Source: Culex pipiens pallens
Lineage: Eukaryota > Arthropoda > Insecta > Diptera > Culicidae
NCBI RefSeq assembly: GCF_016801865.2
Contig: NC_068938.1
Coordinates: forward strand, 27,602,240-27,666,239
DNA: 64,000 nt
Direction of reading: 5' to 3'
The notes below the pieces were generated by a model. The model worked only from the letters and a program-made list of their open reading frames with translations. It was not told the DNA's origin and ran no database searches. Every line of letters starts with the position of its first letter. The first letter of the stretch is position 1. Both the position numbers and the translations under genes were made by a program. Positions 60,206-64,000 of the stretch are shown here, piece by piece.

Positions 60206-60449
60206 TACACGCAGAAAAATAATGTATATTTGAATCAACAAAACATTTTGTTGATTTGAAAATCAAGATTTTTGTTGAATCAACGCTAAACGTCAAAGCA
60301 ACTTTTTCAAAACAACAAAAGATTTTTGTGGAATTGAGAAAATCAAGGTTTGTTTCAACGCAAAATCGGAGTTGATTATATTTAACAAAATTTTTGTTGT
60401 TAAACAAACCTCGTATAGGCTGATTCTACAAAACATTTTTCTGCGTATA
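60206..60449. mobile_element. MITE with TA(C/T)ACGCAGAAAAAT ends
   Basis: TACACGCAGAAAAAT at the left and ATTTTTCTGCGTATA at the right. Non-coding, AT-rich with TTGTTGATT/AATCAACA modules. Confidence 0.78.
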
Positions 60450-60841
60450 GATTTTCCTTAAAAACGGTGCACTTTACCAACATTTTTGATAAATCTTTTG
60501 ATTTAAAATCCGGCAGTGTTTTTTTTTCGACTGTTTTTTCAAATGTATTTTTTTTTAATTTTGTATTTAAAAAAATGGCAACGCTGTTATAAATATTATA
60601 ATTGTTTGCCCTTGCTAGGTTATAGCTCCATACATATTAACAAACATATAAAAAAACAATGTTCACAAATAAAAAATGTAATGCAACAAGCCTTAGTCTC
60701 AACATATGAATAGAAAAAGTGTTTTAAACAAGGTTTTAAATGCATTTTGAACTAGTTCAGTGGTTTTGCAAGAAAACAAAAAAAAAGAAAGATTTGACGA
60801 AAACAAGAATTTGAACAATAACAAAACTCTGTGCGGTACTG

Positions 60842-60860
60842 TGTGTGTGTGTGTGTGTGT
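60842..60860. repeat. (GT)n microsatellite forming the SINE tail
   Basis: Plus-strand GTGTGTGT run immediately inside the left target duplication; on the element's own strand it is a 3' (AC)n tail. Confidence 0.85.
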
Positions 60861-61397
60861 GCAACCAACCAAACGGGACCACGCGGCCGCTTCTTACAAA
60901 TTGAGTTGTTTCCATGTATTTTTAGATCTACATTCTATACATGCAAATAACTCGCATAGGCATTTGGAAGGTGTTAGCTCTGCCGAGCTTCGGTGACCCA
61001 TTTCTACGCTGGCTAGCCGAGCGCGAGGTACTTCAGCTTTATCGACAAGCCCCGCCCTGAAGAACGTTTGCACCAATCGGATTCAAACGTTTATTTAGAA
61101 CTTCCGAACCCTTGTCAAATGGACAAGGACCCAGCGCGTATATAGTTGGTAGTAACAGTATTCCTAATTCCAGTCATAGCTCACCAAGTCGCGATGGCCT
61201 AGTGGTTAGCATTTTTGCTTACCAATCCAAAGGACGGGGGATCGAACCCCGACTCGAGCGACTTTGGTTTTTCGTTCATGTTCAGAGTTTCAAGATTTAT
61301 ATTTCCTATACTTTCACGTTGGGAGCAGATGGGAATCGAACCCAGGACCATTCGCTTACAAAGCGAACACCGTAACCAGTCAGCCACGGCCGCTCCT
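60842..61397 (-). mobile_element. SINE with sense and antisense tRNA-like modules, (AC)n tail, 24-bp target duplication
   Basis: On the minus strand it opens at 61397 with a well-preserved tRNA-like head (GGAGCGGCC..., B box GGTTCGATTCC, perfect anticodon stem TTCGC/GCGAA around TTTGTAA, 7-bp acceptor ending CTGCTCC at about 61324). A second tRNA-like fold in the opposite orientation lies at 61187-61262 (A box TGGCCTAGTGGTTAGC). A unique body and an (AC)n tail at 60842-60860 follow. The 24-bp AACAAAACTCTGTGCGGTAC-containing repeat flanks both ends (about 60818-60841, 61398-61421). Confidence 0.85.
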
Positions 61398-61421
61398 TAA
61401 CAAAACTCTGTGCGGTACTGT

Positions 61422-62280
61422 ACTCCAAAATTTTAATAATTCAATACCCAAATATGCTGAAAATTATTCGCAGAAACTGATTGCACTTACATTTCCATTT
61501 AAATTTAGTTTTTTTTTTTTTAATATTGTACATTTCCCATTGATTTTTTGGTTCGAAGTACAAAAACTTGTAATATTTGTACCATATTTTTGGTACTATA
61601 ATTTTTTAAATATACAAATATATGAAAAAAATAAAAAAAATACGTTTTGTAGCGATTTGTGATCTCGAAAATTTAATATTTGTAAAGAGATTGATTTAAA
61701 ATTCATAAAACGTCATAGAATGTATTCTGAATAATCTACAATCAAGCAAATGATTTCAAGAACATTTTTAGACTTTTTTTGCCCAAAAAATGAAATTAAA
61801 TTTTTTAGCAGCCGCGAAATTATAAAAATAATTTGTATGATTAATAAATTAAACGTTTGAATCCTTTCTGAAATTTTTGTAGAAATTGCCTAATGTTAGG
61901 CAGCAGTTTGAGCCATTCATCCATTTGAAGGCCATGCAAGTACATCCAGTAACCTAACGGCAGGCGTAATCCATGGAAAGGCGAGGAGTTAAAACGAGTT
62001 GAAATGAATAGTTAGTAAACAACCCCCAAAAATAATCCTAATAGTTAAAATTTATACACTTGTATTTTATTCAATAAATTTGGAGTGCTTTCTTTTTGAA
62101 TTTCAGTTGTGTTACTTCCAAATCTTATTATTTCATTGAATTGTATCCTATTAAAGATTTACTGGAAATACATCGTGCTGCATGAAATACTTGGAAGTTA
62201 AAGTGCATGTTTCTCAACAACGCTGCTGGAATGCAATCGAAAGGTCCCGCATTTTACTCTACGTTTTACTCAAGGTTAGC
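61422..62280. other. AT-rich gene-free stretch 3' of the V-ATPase D gene
   Basis: No gene or clear repeat. It contains short AT-rich runs and several plus-strand AATAAA hexamers without an associated gene. Confidence 0.4.
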
Positions 62281-62286
62281 TTTATT
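62281..62286 (-). terminator. Poly(A) signal AATAAA for the V-ATPase D gene
   Basis: A canonical AATAAA reads on the minus strand about 320 nt downstream of the subunit D stop codon. It would give a 3'UTR of roughly 340 nt. It is the first canonical hexamer I find after the stop on that strand. Cleavage site not determinable by eye. Confidence 0.5.
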
Positions 62287-62602
62287 TATCGTAAATGGAA
62301 AATATTACATCACTATTACACACAGATAATGGTACAGGACACGCACTTTACTGCTTCTTTTTTACAGGACAAAACCCCCGTTAAAAATCCTGTTGGCCGC
62401 GTAGTCAGCTCATTTCTCGAAAGTCCCCCTAAACCGCCGTTTCTGCGTTTGTTCACTGTTTAGTTTATATATATTTTTTATACTTTGAATATCGAATCAT
62501 TGAATATTTTTCTGCGTAGCTTAAACTGCCCGTCCCGCACAGGACGAATAAAACATTTGTAACACATGCAAGGATCAACCAATAATAGCACCGAAGGGCT
62601 GT

Positions 62603-63343
62603 TTAGAACAGAATATCATCGTCACCCTCGTCCAGCAGGTTGGCCTGATCTCGGACGTCGATGCCCTTCTCGAGCAGGGCCGCCTTGCGGACTTCCTCCT
62701 TCTTGCGGGCGATTCGCTTCTTGTCCTGGATCTTCTTCAGACGGTAAAACTCCTCGCGCTCCAGCTCGTCCAGCTCGGAGATGATGTAGGCCAGCGTGCG
62801 GTCAATCCGGGGGATGATGACGTGCTCGATGGCGTTCACTCTCCGGTTGGTGATCTTGATGACCTCGTCCAGGGTGACGAACGACGTCTGCAGCGAAGCC
62901 AGCTCGACCAGCAGCTTGACGGCGCTCTGGTAGTTCTTCTTGAGCTTCTGCATCTGCTGACCACCCTTGGCCAACCCGGTCAGCTCGTACGTATCGCTAC
63001 CGTCCTGGTACGACTCGAACACGGGCAGCGTGACACCCGCGACGTTGTCTCTCTTGGTCCGGATCTTGATCTGGGCCTTGGTGACGTTCTGGAGCACCAC
63101 CTGGTTAAAGTCCCCGGACAGGAACTTGGCCTCGGCCAGCGAAAAGGCCGCCTCCTTCATGACCTCCCCCATCAGCGTCTTGGTCTCGATGATCTTGCTC
63201 AGAATCATCCGGAATCGCATCTGCAGCGCATCGGCCTTCTTCTTCAGCAACCCGTGACCCTTGTGGGCTCCGGCCAACCGAGCCTTCATCTGCATCTGGG
63301 CGCCTCGCGACGGGAAGATCGGAATACGGTCCTTGGACGACAT
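62603..63343 (-). CDS. Vha36-1: V-type proton ATPase subunit D (intronless, complete)
   Basis: Subunit D is part of the central rotor stalk of the V1 sector of the vacuolar H+-ATPase. It links ATP hydrolysis in the A3B3 head to rotation of the membrane ring, acidifying lysosomes, endosomes and the apical membrane of insect transporting epithelia. The frame encodes 246 residues, the usual family length. The N-terminal stretch RIPIFPSRGAQMQMKARL followed by a KGHGLLKKKADAL helix is the family hallmark. Long N- and C-terminal helices (about residues 10-65 and 130-215, the latter with EEFYRLKKIQDKK) form the antiparallel coiled coil around a short central region (about 70-125), and the protein ends in an acidic DDDILF tail. 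I start at the ATG at 63343 (context GTGAAAATG). Upstream in-frame GTG codons extend the open frame but are unlikely eukaryotic starts. Codon third positions are strongly G/C, unlike the AT-rich surroundings, consistent with high expression. No intron interrupts it. The gene symbol is by homology to Drosophila, recognised from sequence only. Confidence 0.96.
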   Translation of the reverse strand: MSSKDRIPIFPSRGAQMQMKARLAGAHKGHGLLKKKADALQMRFRMILSKIIETKTLMGEVMKEAAFSLAEAKFLSGDFNQVVLQNVTKAQIKIRTKRDNVAGVTLPVFESYQDGSDTYELTGLAKGGQQMQKLKKNYQSAVKLLVELASLQTSFVTLDEVIKITNRRVNAIEHVIIPRIDRTLAYIISELDELEREEFYRLKKIQDKKRIARKKEEVRKAALLEKGIDVRDQANLLDEGDDDILF

Positions 63344-63540
63344 TTTCACCACCTACAGGTTTTTGCTGGCACTCCGTCCCAAAATTCAAGTCACAAGATC
63401 AAAACGAGACTGCGAACAATTTTTTTCCTTCTTTTCTTCACTCGCAATATTTTTCCAATCAGGCAGCAAAATGTCACATGACGAACTGTGTGAGAAACTC
63501 ACGAGCTCACTGTTGTGAGCCAGTGACCAGCATTGAACGG
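63344..63540 (-). promoter_or_regulatory. Probable 5'UTR and core promoter of V-ATPase D
   Basis: This is moderately GC-rich sequence between the subunit D ATG and a GC-rich upstream block (63500-63660). It holds the M-box and, on the minus strand, initiator-like CACAGTTC near 63489. A CCTGTAG|GTGG just before the ATG resembles a splice acceptor but lacks a polypyrimidine tract, so I treat the leader as unspliced. The transcription start was not located with certainty. Confidence 0.35.
63473..63482 (-). promoter_or_regulatory. M-box / CLEAR-like E-box upstream of V-ATPase D
   Basis: The minus strand reads GTCATGTGAC, which contains the M-box TCATGTGA bound by Mitf/TFE bHLH-Zip factors and differs by one base from the CLEAR palindrome GTCACGTGAC. 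It lies 130 bp 5' of the subunit D ATG, in a likely leader or core-promoter position. In Drosophila, Mitf controls V-ATPase subunit genes through such sites (established knowledge); its use here is inference from motif and position. Confidence 0.55.
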
Positions 63541-63871
63541 GTGGGCCCGCAATGTTTGTGGCTGTATCAGCTGGTGGGCCCACTTTCTATGTTGGGCACG
63601 CGCTTGAAAGGGGGTGGTGAGGCGTTTTGAGCTACCCCCTGTTGGGCGGTGATGGCTCGCACGAAATGAAAACAACACGTTATAGGGGAGGCGGGCATTC
63701 GTTGATAAAACTTTCATTTTTGAATTTTGTTTTTGAAATCGAGATTATTTTGGAGTCAAATCAATTGAGTTTCATTAACAAATGAAGAATATTTAAATTC
63801 TAGAAAAAACATAATATTATTAACAAAGGAATCACATGGTAAAAAGGACCTTTGAAAAAGTACTCTAGATG
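63541..63871. other. Upstream flank of the V-ATPase D gene
   Basis: GC-rich to about 63700 with TGGGCGG and GGGGAGGCGGGC patches, then AT-rich. No coding frame recognised. Distal promoter sequence is possible. Confidence 0.35.
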
Positions 63872-64000
63872 TAGTGCGCCCATCCCGGGATTTTTCCAAA
63901 ACCGAGAATTCCCGAATTTTGATATGGTGTCCCGGTGAATTCCAGATTTGGATTGTTTAGCACTAAAATGTAAATTGGCTTTATTTTTTATATATTGTTA
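63872..64000. mobile_element. hAT-like CCCGGG element, second copy, cut by the window end
   Basis: TAGTGCGCCCATCCCGGG followed by TTTTTCCAAAACCGAGAATTC matches the left end of 52224-53382. The right end is outside the window. Confidence 0.75.

Noticed and set aside
61324..61397. Possible tRNA gene with TGT anticodon on the minus strand
   Set aside because: Although the fold is good, it lies at the 5' edge of a retroposon with a 24-bp target duplication, which explains it as a SINE head.
63344..63352. N-terminal extension of V-ATPase D by three codons
   Set aside because: It would start at GTG; the following ATG is in good context and gives the family's normal N-terminus and length.

Overview
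The window looks like AT-rich nuclear DNA of a culicine mosquito, most probably Culex. The evidence is one clear insect V-ATPase subunit D gene, dimeric tRNA-derived SINEs resembling the Twin family described from Culex pipiens, and a very high density of palindromic MITEs typical of mosquito intergenic and intronic DNA. No bacterial operons, CRISPR array, rRNA or convincing functional tRNA gene is present. Species assignment is inference.

Genes are sparse. (1) At 62603-63343, minus strand, lies an intact, intronless, GC-rich ORF for V-type proton ATPase subunit D (246 aa), with a poly(A) signal downstream and a Mitf/TFE-type M-box about 130 bp upstream of its ATG. (2) At 38499 to about 40050, minus strand, is the 5' end of an unidentified gene: a probable upstream leader exon, a 193-nt intron with a strong polypyrimidine-CAG acceptor, a roughly 946-nt exon made almost wholly of 5'UTR, and a short coding end that starts a signal peptide and stops at a G|GTGAGT donor. 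The rest of that gene must lie to the left, probably beyond very long introns. (3) At 58532-58746, minus strand, is a likely ATG-free leader exon with an initiator and a GTGAGT donor.

The rest is repeats and unassigned sequence. From left: a degenerate TTTTGTTAA array (1-150); a nearly perfect 1.2-kb array of TATTTTAG (2529-3727), followed after a 240-bp spacer by a 650-bp array of TTTTTAG (3969-4620); a 705-bp palindromic hAT-like MITE with an 8-bp target duplication (5921-6625); a Russian-doll cluster of inverted-repeat elements and a SINE (9670-15608); a three-copy family rich in perfect hairpins (13.3, 18.8 and 23.7 kb); a GC-richer block with LTR-like features (25.7-28.3 kb); three same-orientation dimeric SINEs (28.8, 35.4 and 53.7 kb); an alternating-monomer tandem array of about 125 bp (49.08-49.80 kb) split from a degenerate monomer by an inserted element; a 1.16-kb CCCGGG-rich hAT-like element with an 8-bp duplication (52224-53382); several datable nested insertions (43.05 and 57.16 kb); and a 556-bp SINE with one sense and one antisense tRNA-like module, an (AC)n tail and a 24-bp target duplication (60842-61397).

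Several GC-richer, apparently single-copy islands (about 0.9-2.0, 4.7-5.6, 6.6-7.2, 16-17.2, 21.2-22.0, 31.3-32.4, 45.3-47.3 and 51.0-52.2 kb) have no convincing reading frame. In the long gene-poor stretch downstream of the signal-peptide exon they are candidates for cis-regulatory or UTR sequence. I see no evidence for a novel multi-gene system; the notable content is the architecture of the repeats and the two or three gene 5' ends.
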